DNA of 64,000 nucleotides from Spinellus fusiger (Eukaryota > Mucoromycota > Mucoromycetes > Mucorales > Phycomycetaceae), in assembly GCA_025094145.1 (NCBI GenBank), contig JALLLS010000074.1, forward strand, positions 62,001 through 126,000, read 5' to 3'. Below are positions 46,474 through 59,003 of the stretch, piece after piece. The notes beneath the pieces were generated by a model. It was not told the origin of the DNA. It did not search any database and saw nothing but the letters and a program-made list of their open reading frames with translations. A program made the position numbers and the translations under genes. Every line of letters begins with the position of its first letter. The first letter of the stretch is position 1.

Positions 46474-47314
46474 TTATACATTGTCAAGAGGTCTTTCACT
46501 ATTATTAGATTCATTCATTAGAATAAAGGAGGTATTTTACCTGTTGAATCCACCCCGTCTGTTCATGTACTGTCTGTATTTAATGGGCTTGCGGATATTG
46601 ACAGCAGAGACATCGGTTCCTGCCACATGCTTGTTCTTTGTTGTATCAAATCCACCAAATCCTAATAGTTTCAACATTTTCGTCTCTTCGTCGTCATCCT
46701 CATTGACCATCAAGGAAGCTTCTTTAGCAGCAGCAGCAGCAGCAGCAGTGGATGCCTTTTCATCTGCTCTTTTATAGTGTCTGTAACAAAACAAAAAAAG
46801 TCAGTCTTTCCTCTCCACCGCCCCACCGCTCACGAACCACTAGAGAGATAGAGAGAGAGAGAAAGTGGCAGTCACTTGCCTTGTAGCGTCAGATCGACTG
46901 GTGGATCTCTGGTGTCGAGAGCGAGAAGGACTATGACCAGACGCACGGTAAGGTCTTTGTCGTTTCTCTATCGTCTTGTTATTGTGTCTGCTATCAGAAA
47001 CACACTACACACCCTACTGTACCTCTCCAATGGCGTCCGTGGCTAGGACTGCGACTAGGACTGCGACTGTAACTACGTCCACGTCCACGTCCACGCCCAC
47101 CCCTCTCCCTCTCTCTCTCCCTCTCTCTCTCTCTTTCTCTATCCCTGCCTCTGTCGTTCTTATCACTCTTGTCTCTTGTCTCTCTTCTGTCTGGGCTGTG
47201 TCTGGACTGTCTTCCTCTGGAGGGACGGCGGGTGGGTGAGCGTGACGACGGACGGTCGTGGTCGCGGTACTCTCTTGTACGGGGGTAGTAGCGAGGGGAT
47301 GATGAGCGAGGCAT
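46474..47314 (-). CDS. SNRNP27: U4/U6.U5 tri-snRNP protein SNRNP27
   Basis: Exons 47314-47023, 46967-46880, 46780-46541 and 46498-46474; 214 residues. N-terminal RS/RD/RE-rich domain (repeated RERERER, GRGRGRGRS), a central region with an alanine run, and the diagnostic C-terminal block MLKLLGFGGFDTTKNKHV with VSAVNIRKPIKYRQYMNRRG after it. The 25-nt last exon gives the family's ERPLDNV ending and would be missed by a simple ORF reading that stops after GGFNR. Intron 2 has a GC donor (AAG|GCAAGTG). It is a spliceosomal factor of the B complex. Confidence 0.93.
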
Positions 47315-47453
47315 TTAAAAAAAAAAGGGAGGAGGAGGAGACGTTGCTCCACATCACGGGTTGAAGGACCGGTGCATAAGAAAAGAAGTGGCTTATGTTT
47401 TGGGGATGTATGTTTTGCTGTGTTTTTGTTTTGTTTATTTCTACTCTGTTGCA
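47315..47453. promoter_or_regulatory. Shared divergent promoter, SNRNP27 / PPIE
   Basis: Only 139 bp separates the start codons of two spliceosomal genes on opposite strands, so the two are probably co-regulated. Confidence 0.65.
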
Positions 47454-48624
47454 ATGAAGAAAGACACCAAAACAACCTTGTTTGTAGGTAGGTGGACATG
47501 AGGAGGGAAAATTGGAAGAAAAAGTAACTTATACTTGAGGAGGACAGGTGGACTAGACCAGGATGTGACAGAAGCTATTCTTCATGCTGCGTTTATTCCC
47601 TTTGGCGATATTGTCTCTGTCCAATTGACGCCTGATGGTGGCTCACGTAAGCTGACCTTGAGGTGAAAAAGAACAACATTTATGATATAGACAACCAACA
47701 CAAGGGATTTGGGTTTGTTGAGTATGAAACCCCACTGGATGCAGCCAGTGCTGTAGACAACATGCACCTGGCAGAGCTGAATGGCAGAGTCATCAAGGTG
47801 AATATTGCCAAACCACAAAAGATGACGACAGCCTCCAACCGAGCAGGTAAGACGTGAGAAGGAGACCACGGAGCTGACCAGAGGCAGTATGGAGTGACGA
47901 CGCGTGGCTGCAGCAGCACACGATGGCAGAGGCACCCAAGCAGGAGGAAGCCAATCGTGATGATGATGACGACGACGACGAGGCAGACGAGAATGTGCAG
48001 CTGCCAGGGCCCCGTGGAAAGTCCACTGTGTTTATGGACATTAGCATTGGTGGTACGCCAGCAGGACGTCTTCTGATTGAATTAAGAGGGGATGTCGTGC
48101 CAAAGACAGCAGAGAACTTCCGTACTCTGTGCACGGGAGAGGCAGGCTTTGGTTACAGAGGCTCCACCTTCCACCGCATCATTCCCCAGTTTATGTGCCA
48201 AGGAGGGGATTTCACAAACAACGACGGCACAGGAGGAAAGTCCATCTACGGAGCCAAGTTCCCTGATGAGAACTTTACCTTGAGACACTTGGGTCCTGTA
48301 AGTCAATGCAGTCAATGCAGTCAATGCAGTCAATGCAGTCAATGCAGTCAATAGAAGAGAGTCCCTGGCGGTGGCTGGATGGAGGCTGGTATTGATATGT
48401 TGGTTTAGGGAACTCTTTCCATGGCAAACTCAGGTCCAAACACAAACAGCAGCCAGTTCTTTATTTGCACTGCCAAGACAGAATGGTTGGATGATAAGCA
48501 TGTTGTGTTTGGTCGTATTCTGGCTGGTATGGATGTAGTGAAGCGTATGGAGAAGACAGGCAACAGTACAGGCAAGGTATCATCGCGTGTGACGATTACA
48601 GACTGCGGCGAAGTACAAGAGTGA
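47454..48624 (+). CDS. PPIE: RRM-cyclophilin, peptidyl-prolyl isomerase E (Cyp33)
   Basis: Exons 47454-47487, 47548-47646, 47691-47846, 47888-48297 and 48409-48624; 304 residues, the size of human PPIE. N-terminal RRM: RNP2 TLFVGGL across intron 1 and RNP1 KGFGFVEYE. An acidic linker follows (seven Asp in a row near residue 120). Cyclophilin domain from about residue 140: [30 protein letters not shown], active-site [42 protein letters not shown]. All catalytic residues (Arg, Phe, Trp, His) are present. Nuclear, joins activated spliceosomes. Intron 4 contains a GTCAATGCA tandem repeat. Confidence 0.96.
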
Positions 48625-49033
48625 TGACACTAAATAAAAGGAAGAAGGGGGCCTTGTAGTGTATACCAAAAGACCCGCCTAAAAGGAGAGAGAAAAAGAA
48701 GGGGTGCGGACGTGTGTTTTATGGTGGTGTGTGGTGTGTGGTGGTGTGTGGTGGTAGTGGTGAGTAGGTAGCAGTAGAATAGCAGTAGCCGTAGCAGTAA
48801 AAAAACAATAACAGTCCTATCACTCGTCCTATCACTAGAATAAAGGGCGTAGGTACAACCCCCCCCTTCCCTCTTCTCTTATCAACCCAACCCAACGCAT
48901 CGTTGTTCGTAGCACGTAGTTCATTTTTTATATATATATTTTGTAAAGAGACCTTTATAAGCAAATATTACAAAAAGAGAAAGAGTAGAAAGAAGGAATA
49001 AAAGGAAAAAGAGGGTTGAAGATGGAAAAGGGT
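48625..49033. other. Convergent 3' spacer
   Basis: 409 bp between PPIE and the RNA-binding protein gene; GGTGTGTGGT repeats at 48724-48760. No gene. Confidence 0.7.
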
Positions 49034-49562
49034 TTAATAGCCACCGCCTTGCTGGTAGTCGTTGTAGCCACTGCCACTGCCACCATTGCCACCACTTTGG
49101 TAGCTACGCTGTTGGAAGTTACTTTCACGGTAAGAGGGGTATTGGCTGGAATCACGATCATTGGAAGAGTAGCCACCATTGCCACCTTCATAGCCACCTC
49201 TTGGGCGGAAGGACTGGCGAGGAGGACGATCTCCACGGTCAGCAGCACGGTCAACCTTGATGTTGCGGCCATCGAGTTCTCTTTCATTCAGAGCATCAAT
49301 AGCAGCCTGGGCCTCTTCATCAGATTCATAGGTCACAAAGCCAAATCCACGCGAGCGACCTTGATTCATATAGACACACATACACATACACATTGTTAGC
49401 TTGGTGTCTCCTTGCAGTAAGAGGGGTGTTGGATAGTTTACCTGTTTCACGGTCCTTGATGACAATAGCAGACTCCACCTGTCCAAAGGCGGAGAAAGTA
49501 TCATACAAACTTTGTTCAGTGGTGGCCCAAGCGAGTCCTCCTACGAATAATTTAACAGCCAT
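49034..49562 (-). CDS. Glycine-rich RNA-binding protein (single RRM)
   Basis: Exons 49562-49442 and 49359-49034; 148 residues. RNP2 KLFVGGLAW and RNP1 RGFGFVTYE, split by the intron at the TG(G)-R position usual for this family. The C-terminal 60 residues are Gly/Tyr/Ser/Arg-rich and disordered (RGGYEGGNGGYSS). Small cold- or stress-type RNA chaperone or splicing regulator by family. The gene is compact with 82-bp intron. Confidence 0.93.
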
Positions 49563-50354
49563 TGGAGGAAGAAGAGGAAAGTAAGGAACAAGGAAATCAA
49601 AATAGCGGTTCCCTTTTTATTGGCTTTTGGGGAGGATGAGAAAATTTTCTGTCCTATTTCGATAGGGGACACGAAATATTATATTACAATACAGTATATA
49701 AGACAGCGTATCAATAAGAAGCCTCAGGAAGTGCTGTTGTTGCTGGAAAAGACGATGGCCTGTTGCTGTAGAGATGGGAATGGCTGTTGCTGAAGTCCAT
49801 CAGAACCAGCAGTCAAGCAGCCTTCCTTTTTTAGTATGTGTCTGGCATTAGCTTACTTTACGCTGCTATGCTCTTTTGACTCAGTTTAACACAGTCTTCC
49901 TAAGAGGGAGAAAGAAAAAAAAGAGAAAAAAAAAAGAAAAAGTGGCTGGGCAACGTCACCTCTTCTGTCATTCTTCCGTCATGCCTTGATCTTATTTGTA
50001 GATGGGCTTACTTAATGATAATAGAGAGAAGACTATGAATAATGAATAGTACATGATAGATAGTACATGATAGATAGTGCATGATAGATAGTACATAATA
50101 GATAGTACATAATAGATAGTACATAATAGATAGCACATCATAAATAGCACATCATAAATAGCACATAATAGATAGCACATCATAAATAGCACATCATAAA
50201 TAGCACATAATAAATAGCACATCATAAATAGCACCATAAATAGTACATAATAAATAGCACATCATAAATAGTACATCATAAAAAACATCCCTCTTTTTCT
50301 CATAAAGAAGAAAAATACACTACTCAAACTATACATCTTTCTACAGTCATACAA
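49563..50354. repeat. Spacer with 13-17-bp tandem array
   Basis: At about 50040-50285 there are about 17 imperfect copies of an ATAGATAG(T/C)ACAT(A/C)A unit, mixing GTACAT and GCACAT types. The rest holds no gene. Confidence 0.85.
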
Positions 50355-50631
50355 ATGCAACGCCTTCTTCTGCGCCGTCTACACACCTCAAAGGGTCTAT
50401 TCAAAGGTAGCATTGACTTATCCCTAGAGAACATCCTCCATGCTTTATTCTCATCTGTTGTATGTTTCTTCTACTGAAAAAGAGGAGTCCTCTTCACAAG
50501 TAGCCAAGAAATACACTGACAAAATCCGCAAGGAAGAAGCAGAAAAGGAACAAACACCCTCCCCTGTTTCCAAGGCCACTGAGGAGAAACTCAGTCAATT
50601 GAACAAAGACAAAGACCCCTCTAAACAATAA
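50355..50631 (+). CDS. Small probable mitochondrial protein
   Basis: Exons 50355-50406 and 50483-50631; 66 residues. Starts MQRLLLRRLHTSKGLFK, a classical arginine-rich amphipathic presequence, then a highly charged helical region (KKYTDKIRKEEAEKEQ) and DPSKQ at the end. No family recognised. The 76-bp intron has a GGTAGC donor and a TTCTACTGAAAAAG acceptor. In the upstream 50 bp there is nothing longer in frame. Confidence comes from phase, compact size and presequence. Confidence 0.6.
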
Positions 50632-50749
50632 AGTGGACTCTGTAGGCGAGAGAACAAACCTTATCTACCCTAGGCCATCTATTCTTGAATTGCAGTCTAT
50701 AATAAATAGCAGTCTATAGTGAATAAACCCACAGAATACAGCTTATTTA

Positions 50750-52288
50750 TTATTGGAAAACCCCACGTGTAGCAAACACCATCACTACCAAACCCCACAC
50801 CAACAGCAGACCCGCTGCCATGTCCTTTTTATAAATGACAGTGTGGTTGTTTGTGGCTAAATAGAGTGCAGCAGGGAGAATGTAGGCCAGGACAGTAGCT
50901 GCAAATCCACCAATAAGAGCATACACTTTGCCAAGAGATTGAATCGTAACGCCTGCAGTAGTAATAACAAGGGTCAACCCACACGTCAATGCGTAGTGCT
51001 CAACATGGGTAGGTGTGCGCAAGGCCGTCTCAAATCCAAACAGCTTCTGAACAGCCTCACGTGCTGGATAAAAGGCCATGCTGATATAGATGGACACAGA
51101 GGGCAAACATCCTTGTGAGTTTTCTCTTATTCTCTCTCTCTTATTCTCTCTCTATCATAATAAACCCCATCAAAACACTTACGGGAGAGTGAGAATCATA
51201 CTCAGACCCAAAGCAAGACGGCCCACATTAACAACAAGATCATCAGAAGGGAAATTGAGAAAGAGATTAGGCTGTACAGAAGTACCAAAGGACAGGTAAC
51301 CAATCACTGCAAATGCCATGGATCCACACCAGCTAATACAGGAGGCAATCGTTGTAGCAATTGTCCATCCACGCATTGACTGATCTTTCTGGCTTAGGAA
51401 GTTGTTGAGGGCTACCTGAGAACATGCAAAGGCAAAGGCCATGATGCCCAGAGCACTAAAGATGTCTGTGCCTACCCATGTAAGAGGGGCATTGTGCTGG
51501 GCAGCATAGACAGGCGCACGTACAATAAGACTCAGCAATACAATGGGCAGACACGAGACAGAGATCATTGACCAACGAGCAAGATTCCCAATAGAGCGGG
51601 ATAGATAAAGAGGGAAGACCTGTGGCATGGAAGCAGTCGATAGCACTGGGTGTGAGTAGAGCTGCTGCTGCTATTCTACTTCTGCTGCTATTCTACCGCT
51701 ATTCTACCGCTATTCTACCACCACCACACACCATCCCCACACACGTCCGCACCCTTTCACAAAAACACTTACACAGAATAGACTGATAAAGAGAATCACA
51801 AATGTACGCTCAGCAAGCAAAGGGTAATCGGGGAAATACAGCGAAATAAGCACAGGGAGAGTATCACCAATCACTAACGATTATCCAATTGTATCTTGCT
51901 CTGGGCACTTACGGATATAATAGCTCACACAAGCACCTCCTGCTTGGACAACAATCATAAGATTGAGAAAGTAAAATCCAGGTCGACCCATCACATGTTC
52001 TACGAGAATAGCAAACTGATAGATCCCTGTGCGTTGACCTGCCAACACTAATAGATCCAGTCCTAATTGAGATAGAAGAGCAACCGTCACTGAAAGAGCA
52101 AGTCCACAAAAGAAGCCAGCATGGTGAATGGCAAACGGAAGACCAATAATCCCTGCACCCACAGTGGCATTGACAAGATTAAATGCTACTTCAAGTCGAC
52201 TACGAGAACCATAGCCAGGCTGATTGGACTGGAGAATGTCCAACTCCGCTTGGGTGGGCTTTGAGATGGCTCCGTACTGAGTGTCCAT
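50750..52288 (-). CDS. Vacuolar/plasma-membrane amino-acid transporter (AVT/SLC38 type)
   Basis: Exons 52288-51913, 51873-51773, 51619-51183 and 51080-50750; 414 residues with about eleven hydrophobic helices. The first helix carries VNATVGAGIIGLPFAIHHAG, the unwound TM1 of the amino-acid/auxin permease family. Further markers: VFPLYLSRSIGNLARWS, FAFACSQVALNNFLSQ and YPAREAVQKLFG. Two acceptors (51620 and 51081) were chosen by phase over nearer AGs. Direction of transport and substrate not predictable; AVT proteins usually move neutral amino acids across the vacuolar membrane. Its stop is 118 bp from the small mitochondrial gene's stop. Confidence 0.88.
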
Positions 52289-53000
52289 GCAAAAACAGAA
52301 GAACAGAAGAACAGAAAAACAGAAAAAGAAACAAAAAAGATGGAAACAAGACAAGAAAAGAAAAGAAAAACAAGAGGCCAAGTGGAAATGAAGAAATCCT
52401 TTTTTTTTTATATTATTATTTCTATTAAAGAAAAATAGAGATCTATCTATATTAATATATAAGCTGTCTTTGAATGGAAACAAGCACCTCAACAGTATCA
52501 GAAAGCCGCCTGTCACTTGCCTTGTTATTGGTGAAAGAAAGAAAAAAAAATTAAACTCTTAGGTGAGTCATGCGGATTTACACCCCTTCTTTTTGTGAGC
52601 CCACTTGCATTAGAAATAAACACTTTTCTGTCTGTTTGTTTAGAGATAAGGAAAAGGAAAAGGAAAAGGAAAGGAAAAAGGAAAAAGATACATTGATGCA
52701 ATCACTGATCGCTGCTGAGAATCCTACAATAAGATCAAATCCCCTTTATTAGTGTATGAACAGATACATCACTCTATAACATTCTCTCTTGATAAAATAT
52801 AAAATATAAAATATAAAATATATAAAAGACAAAAAGAAGGTTTATGCAGAAGAATGAATCAGAAGATTTATAATAGTAGCCATCATCATAACAATAGCAC
52901 AAAGATTTTTAGATTTGCTACTTGAATAGAATCCAACACCTGGGGTACTATAGAGAACAGTTCAAAGGAAAACAAGTCCTTCTGTACTGCCAATAAGCTA
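52289..53000. other. Transporter upstream region, AT-rich
   Basis: Pyrimidine-poor AAGGAAAAGGAAAAGG run at 52650-52690; ATAAA(A)TAT repeat at 52797-52823. No gene. Confidence 0.6.
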
Positions 53001-53027
53001 AGAGAGCAGACCAGAAATACCATCCTA

Positions 53028-54081
53028 CTACACAGTCTCTCCTTCAATAGAGAGTAGCAGGCCTATAAAACACACTCTAGGTTGCTGTGTGTCTATTGAC
53101 AATTGCATCCAACCAAAGACAAGGACATGCAATACATGAGGCAGCTTCTGAAATGGTACAGACACTATCTTTCGACAGAGAAAGAAGAAATCCCTTTTTA
53201 CATACATCATGTAGACTGCTATTGATGTTGTACACTACTAAATACTATGTCTGCTTGGCATAGTATACATAATAAACAAAGAACAATGTCTGCATAATAG
53301 AAGAATACTCTTATGGATCTTACTACACACATAGGATCCTTTTATTGGAATGGAGATCCCAGTAAATAATAGGCTCCAAACAATAAAGAAAAGCTACACT
53401 ACAGCATACCAACTCCCCATAGAAAGACAATAGTATGGACAGCCTACCATTCTGTGACAGTAACTTAAAATCAACCAACTGAATGCCATTGACGTGGTGA
53501 CATTGGCCATGGAGAAGGGTGCCACTAGGTAGTGATAGACAAAAGTTACCCAAGTCTATCCATCGATCCGTCCATCCCATAAAGAAACTATTTTACAATG
53601 ACTTGATGGTTGATCTATTCTAACTTGTTCTTCAGTGTTTATCTTATCCCACACTAACTGGCTCATCTTCATTGTTGGAATAAATACACCACAACGTAGA
53701 AAAGAATGCCACAGTCCCTCTTGACTAGAATAAGCAGTAGTTGAGCAAAAGGCCAGAATGCTACCAACAGTCCAGCTTGTACAATGCATCTGCTCCATTT
53801 GTAGTGTGACTTGTCCAAGCTAAAGGAATTGAGATGGAAACCTTGTATTTTTTCCTCTTATCATGGCGTCTACATCTAGTGTCATGCATTCGTAACACTC
53901 TTTTAGTGCACAATAAAAATCAGGTTCACTGTAAATGATTCTTTGTACAATGACCCACTGCGGAAAAATAAACGTATAGGATATTTAAATTCTTAACATT
54001 CACTTTTTTAAACCTCCTATAAAGCATCCATGTTTTCATCTTTTGCTTTATCCTATCCAATATCCAGTGATCAGCAGGAGT
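53028..54081 (-). CDS. Fragment of an unidentified multi-exon gene
   Basis: Exons with matching phase: 54081-54004, 53957-53874, 53819-53597, 53555-53448, then probably one ending near 53330 and perhaps another at 53210-53028. Encoded blocks include PADHWILDRIKQKMKTWMLY, VIVQRIIYSEPDFYCALKE, MHCTSWTVGSILAFCSTTAY, EGLWHSFLRCGVFIPT and FKLLSQN. Introns are 44-54 bp GT-AG. No clear ATG start, so the 5' part is either further upstream in small exons or lost. The composition (Cys, Trp, hydrophobic strands) suggests a folded globular or beta-propeller-like protein. I do not recognise the family. It may be a decaying gene in the AT-rich island. Confidence 0.45.
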
Positions 54082-57059
54082 CTATTGTGGTGCATGGCTA
54101 CTATGGGTTGTGTCTATCAATAAAGACACAGCGTGAAGCGTCAGGAAAACATTAACATTAAAGCACTCCCTTTATCTTAATTACGGACTTTGAACTCTTA
54201 AAGGGTCCTCAAGGATTTAAAGGACTTTACTCCACAGGAACAATAATATCTGTTCATCCAGCTACTTACTTTATGTAACCAACCACTGATATATAAATAA
54301 ATAGATATTACAATATATTACTTTTTTATTTTATTTTTTATTCTTTTATAATTTATAATAATATTTCGAACAGACAAATAAATAGCTAATATCACTTTGT
54401 TGGACATATCAGTATTTATTGAGTGAGTGAGTGAGCAAACAAGGAAGAGATAGGGAACTATATTATTACTCTTTCTTTTTCTTGTTCTTTTATATATATT
54501 TATATAGTTGCTTGAATGTCAAATCAAAACATAGGCTGCTCGAGCTGTGAACTGCTCGGGCATTATTGAAGAACTCATCGCAATTGTCCTCCTAAATCCG
54601 TAAACCAACAGAACAAGAAAATGGAGATTGACATTGAAGAAATTGACACCGACATGCAAGAAGCTGAGACAGAAAATCTGATCAATTCGATGTACAAACT
54701 GTTGGATAGGGTCATTTGCACAAAAGTCATTGTAACTGTCCAAATAATAATAGATACAAGACAGAAAGTAGTGACATTGTGGTATGACCAAGAAATGGCA
54801 GCTTACTGCAAAGAATGAATGAGACAAATCAGCCATACAATCCTATGAGTTACGTACTTCTTTTTATACAGGACAGTTAGGTTGGACTATAAATACATCC
54901 TTAGTCAATGACTAAAGTATCAAGATAAGCACACTAAAACACTACTGTTTCAGACTAATGTACAGAAAACTAAATCACCTGCATTTATTTGGAAAGCCCT
55001 TTCATTAGTATAGAGTATAGGCTAACATTGAACAAGGTCGCTTGGATTTTATATAGCATAAACAAGACACACTGAGAAGAGATATACTAAGCAGTATACA
55101 TGATACTGTTACCTTAGTTCTTATATACTAAAAACGGGAAACTAACAGTTAGCAAATTACAAAAAAAAAAAACAGCTACAAAAAAATAGTATCGAGTAAA
55201 GCATCTATGATAAGTCGTAGCGTATTTAATACAATGGATAGATCTTTTAGAGATAGTATAAGAGTGCAACAGCCTTTATTAAAACGTGTACCTTTTGGTG
55301 GCTATTTCCTTGAAGCTCTTCTATCTGTAATAATCATTAGAATAAAAGAATAACATAAAAGTTGAATAAAAATAAAATAAAAAGAACAGAATGAATCATA
55401 CGTTAACTAAACAGATATCTTTGGACACAAGAGGCTATTGATGACACTATCACATCAATAGTTGAATAGTAGCTGATACTATGCAATGTTATGAAATGCT
55501 ATCTATTTCCTCTTTTTCACTGCATTTCTATCTATTCTTTCTAAACTAAAGATGTTATACAGCCAACAAGATACGAATAAACTAAAGTAAATACAACATG
55601 CTTATAGATTCAACCTAGGGTTCTTACATATATTTGCTTTTTATAGAAGAATGATGAAGAGCCTATAGCAAGTTATCCAGGTGCTAATACTACCAGATGA
55701 ATGACAATAAAGGGAAAAGGCATGCGGAGGATGTTGAAGAAAGAAGGATTCAAACTCTATCTTATCAATGAATTCAAAACATTGAGCCTGTGTCCTGGGT
55801 GCAAGTTCTCATCTTTGGAAACATTTAAACCTGTCAAGAACTTCAGGCTCTATCAATGAACAAAAATACTTCAAGTTAAATGTTATGGTCTTCTCAGGTT
55901 ATTTCTTCTTAATTTTATATCAAAAAAGAAACTCATCTTTCTCCCTTCAAATAGGTGTTCAAACCAATATTGTATGAAAGACAAGACATTGAGGCTTTGG
56001 GAATCGTGATCCAGCTGCTACATTGAACTTTGGACATAGTCTAATGTCTCCAAGGGAAAATGGTACCCTCTCATAGTACTTTTGTAGATAGAACAAAAGA
56101 AAATATAAAGATACACCTAGAACCAATAAAAGGTCCAAGCCTTCTTGTTTATCCTTCTCTTTCCCCAGTTATTGCTGGAGCCTCGGTTGAATGAGTGATA
56201 GAAACCCATGGTACAGGTAAACTACCTAAAAAGCGATATAGTATGTCTTGTTGGATTTTGTTATGCAAAAAGACATTATAATGTCTAGCAAAACATACTA
56301 GGATATGGATATTTCTGATAGGATAAGGTGCTGTTGAATAGAAATACCTATTATATAATAGAGAATATCATTCCTGTTATAACAGAATAGAAGCAGAATA
56401 TGAAAACAATTTCTACATATCTCTATTCAACTGTGTGTGTGATACTTGATGTTTGTAACCATAAAAAATTGTATTCTTTTGGAATTTGAATAGCACTATT
56501 TCACAATCATAACAGTAGCAGAAACTCCCAACAACTCATCTTATGATTCAATGTGTTTCTGCACATCCAGGTGGAACCTTTAATTTTTTAAATAAGTATA
56601 TGGAAAAAACAAAAAAGGCATGAAATAGCGCTGACAATATCACAGTGAAAATGAAGTCTTTAGAAAAGCCATAAAAAAAACTATTCCTCGGATCGAAAAA
56701 TCATTCAGTATTAGAAACTGTGGATTTGCTTGTTAAATTTACAAGGCTTTCTTTTATGGGCTTTCATAATAATTATATAAGATAATCCAATATAATGTAT
56801 TTATCGAAATCGATATAGAGTGATGTATAGATAAAATAAGATAGGATTCGTCGAATGGATGTTAAATATGTCAAGATTTCATATAGGCCATCGAAAATTA
56901 TAGAATGCCAAGCCAGTCATTGTTATTCAAAAGAGTATTGTCATTGATGATGTCTCTCTTTCAATAAGTATATACTCAGACATTCTACAAAAAGAAGTAA
57001 TAAAGTAACGAAAGAAATAGCCTGATAGGAGATCAAAGTGGAAAAGTGAAGATTTGGGT
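54082..57059. other. Long AT-rich gene-poor stretch
   Basis: About 3 kb with no splice-supported gene. One + strand ORF at 54621-54818 (65 codons, starts MEIDIEEIDTDMQEAETEN) is acidic and open but unsupported. Confidence 0.5.
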
Positions 57060-57074
57060 CTGTACACACCAGGA

Positions 57075-58988
57075 CATGGGACGGTCCATTAATCTCTGTG
57101 CTCGAAATCCTTTCTCTTTTGCTTCCCCACAGGCAACTGTTCACGCATTGCTTGACGAGTTACAGAATTCCCTTCACAATCCTTTTCCTACTTCTACAGT
57201 TTCGGATGACTCTTCTGAGTCGTCAGATTCCTCTTACAGTCCGTCTCATGTCACTGTTACTTGGGCTCCTGTGAATTGTTTGTTGTATGCTGATGATGTG
57301 GCTCTTATGGGCTGCCCAGAAGATATACATCGAATGCTGGCACTTGCCGAAATTCACTCGACCCTCCTTGGTTACAAATGGAGTCCCTCCAAATGTGAAG
57401 TACTCAATGCCCCGGCCAATGTGCCGTTTTACCTCTATGGCAACGAGCTTCCAACCTGTGATACTTTCAAGTACCTTGGTATCCCCTTTTCACGTCAAGG
57501 TATTAACCAAGACGCACTTTTCTCACACTCGCAAGTCAAGGCAATTGCAGTAATGCAAAAGCTGAGAGGAATGGGTGTAAACATGTATGGCTTTGGGATT
57601 ACAGCAGCCCTAAGAGCGTATACTGTTTTTGTTCGGCCTATCCTTGAGTATGGGTTGGCTATTTGTAATGTCAATAGACTAGGCATCCGCCCGCTACAAA
57701 TCTGTCAGTCTGCTTGTCTGAGACTTTGTCTTGCTAGATCTGCTACTGCTAGGTTTGGAACGATCCAGGTTGCCCAATTAGCTGCCCTCCCTAACATATA
57801 CTCTCGTTTTCTTTATCTGCAAGCCAAATTTGTTGAGCGCGCAGCTACCCTTCCTGAAGACACCCTCCTCTGGTGCCTTGTCCCGCAGCTTGAAGCACCC
57901 CAGAGTAAAGCCAGATGGATTAAGCTACGTGGCAATGTACTCTGGCAAAATGCTCAAAGAATACGACGGGCTCACAACCCTCCTAAATATCCATTAAAAG
58001 TAGCTTATCTTGAACGTCTTCAAAGTGAAATTACTAGTCTAGTACGTGGCAAGAATCCGCTGGTGACGGTAGCCCGTGGACTATGTAGACCTGTTTGGGA
58101 TCCAATTCTTCTACTACCGTGCACGCGCAAAGAAAGACATCGTTTACTAAAATGGAGGATTGCTTGGTTACCACCAACACCTTCAGTTCCTTGCCAATGT
58201 GGCCACCCATCTGCCAATCGGGACCACTTTCTCACTTGCACATTCGTTGACCATGAACGCTCCACGTTCTTGTTCTTCTTAGTTCCTGCACCACCACAAG
58301 ACGTTCATCCAATTGACTATTGTCTAAATCTTCTGCCGCGCACGGTTAAGTCTTTTGTTAAATGGCGAGACCTTTGGCCCAGTTTGTTAATACTGCTGCA
58401 AGCCATTGATCGAGCCACGTCTACTTGAGACTTTAAGGTAGAGCCATCAGCTGGTAGCTTGCTCATTGAGGCTGCTGATGGGTGTGTTGAGCGGGAACGC
58501 CAACGCCGCCATAGAGTGCAAAGACTCCTGCAGCAACAGACGCTGTATCTTCACTTCTCCTCCGATATCTCCTCTACCACCCATTCTTAACCCGTTTAGC
58601 AAAGCCAGAAGCTGCTAGTGTAGTTGCTGTATTTGTGTCCTCAGGATTGTCCGAGTTGCTCTAAGTATCCCTCGTTGGATTTCAGATTACCACAGGATGA
58701 CGGTTATCTTTTTGGTGTCCTGGTTTCCTTGCTGACTTTATGGCCTTTTGGATGTCTATTCATAATTCTCATTTTACCATCATTTCTCATTTTTCATCAT
58801 TTTTCCCTCATCTGAGGCTTTGTATTTCTCGGTCCTTCTATTTCCCATTCATTTGCATTCTTTTTTTTTCACTTTCGTATTTGAAGTGTTTTAATGTTTA
58901 TTCTATTTTTTCAAAAGTTCTCATAGGGTGGCTAACATGCCCAATGCGCGAATAGCAATCAACACCCACAAATAAAAAATACTTTGAA
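57075..58988 (+). mobile_element. 5'-truncated LINE (non-LTR retrotransposon)
   Basis: The insertion is bracketed by a 15-bp direct repeat CTGTACACACCAGGA (57060-57074 and 58989-59003), a target-site duplication. The ORF reaches 58428 (about 450 codons from the element) and holds the reverse-transcriptase motif C LLYADDVALMG, the thumb region (FKYLGIPFSRQG; FVRPILEYGLA) and a C-terminal zinc-ribbon-like CQCGHPSANRDHFLTC. The upstream fingers/palm part and any endonuclease are missing, as usual for 5' truncation. The 3' UTR (58429-58988) ends in an AATAAAAAATACTTTGAA tail instead of a long poly-A. GC content is visibly higher than the surroundings, consistent with recent arrival. The ORF is uninterrupted. 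Confidence 0.93.
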
Positions 58989-59003
58989 CTGTACACACCA
59001 GGA

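Noticed and set aside
50040..50285. Regular tandem array that could suggest a CRISPR-like repeat
   Set aside because: Units are directly adjacent with no unique spacers, and the genome is eukaryotic. It is an ordinary minisatellite.
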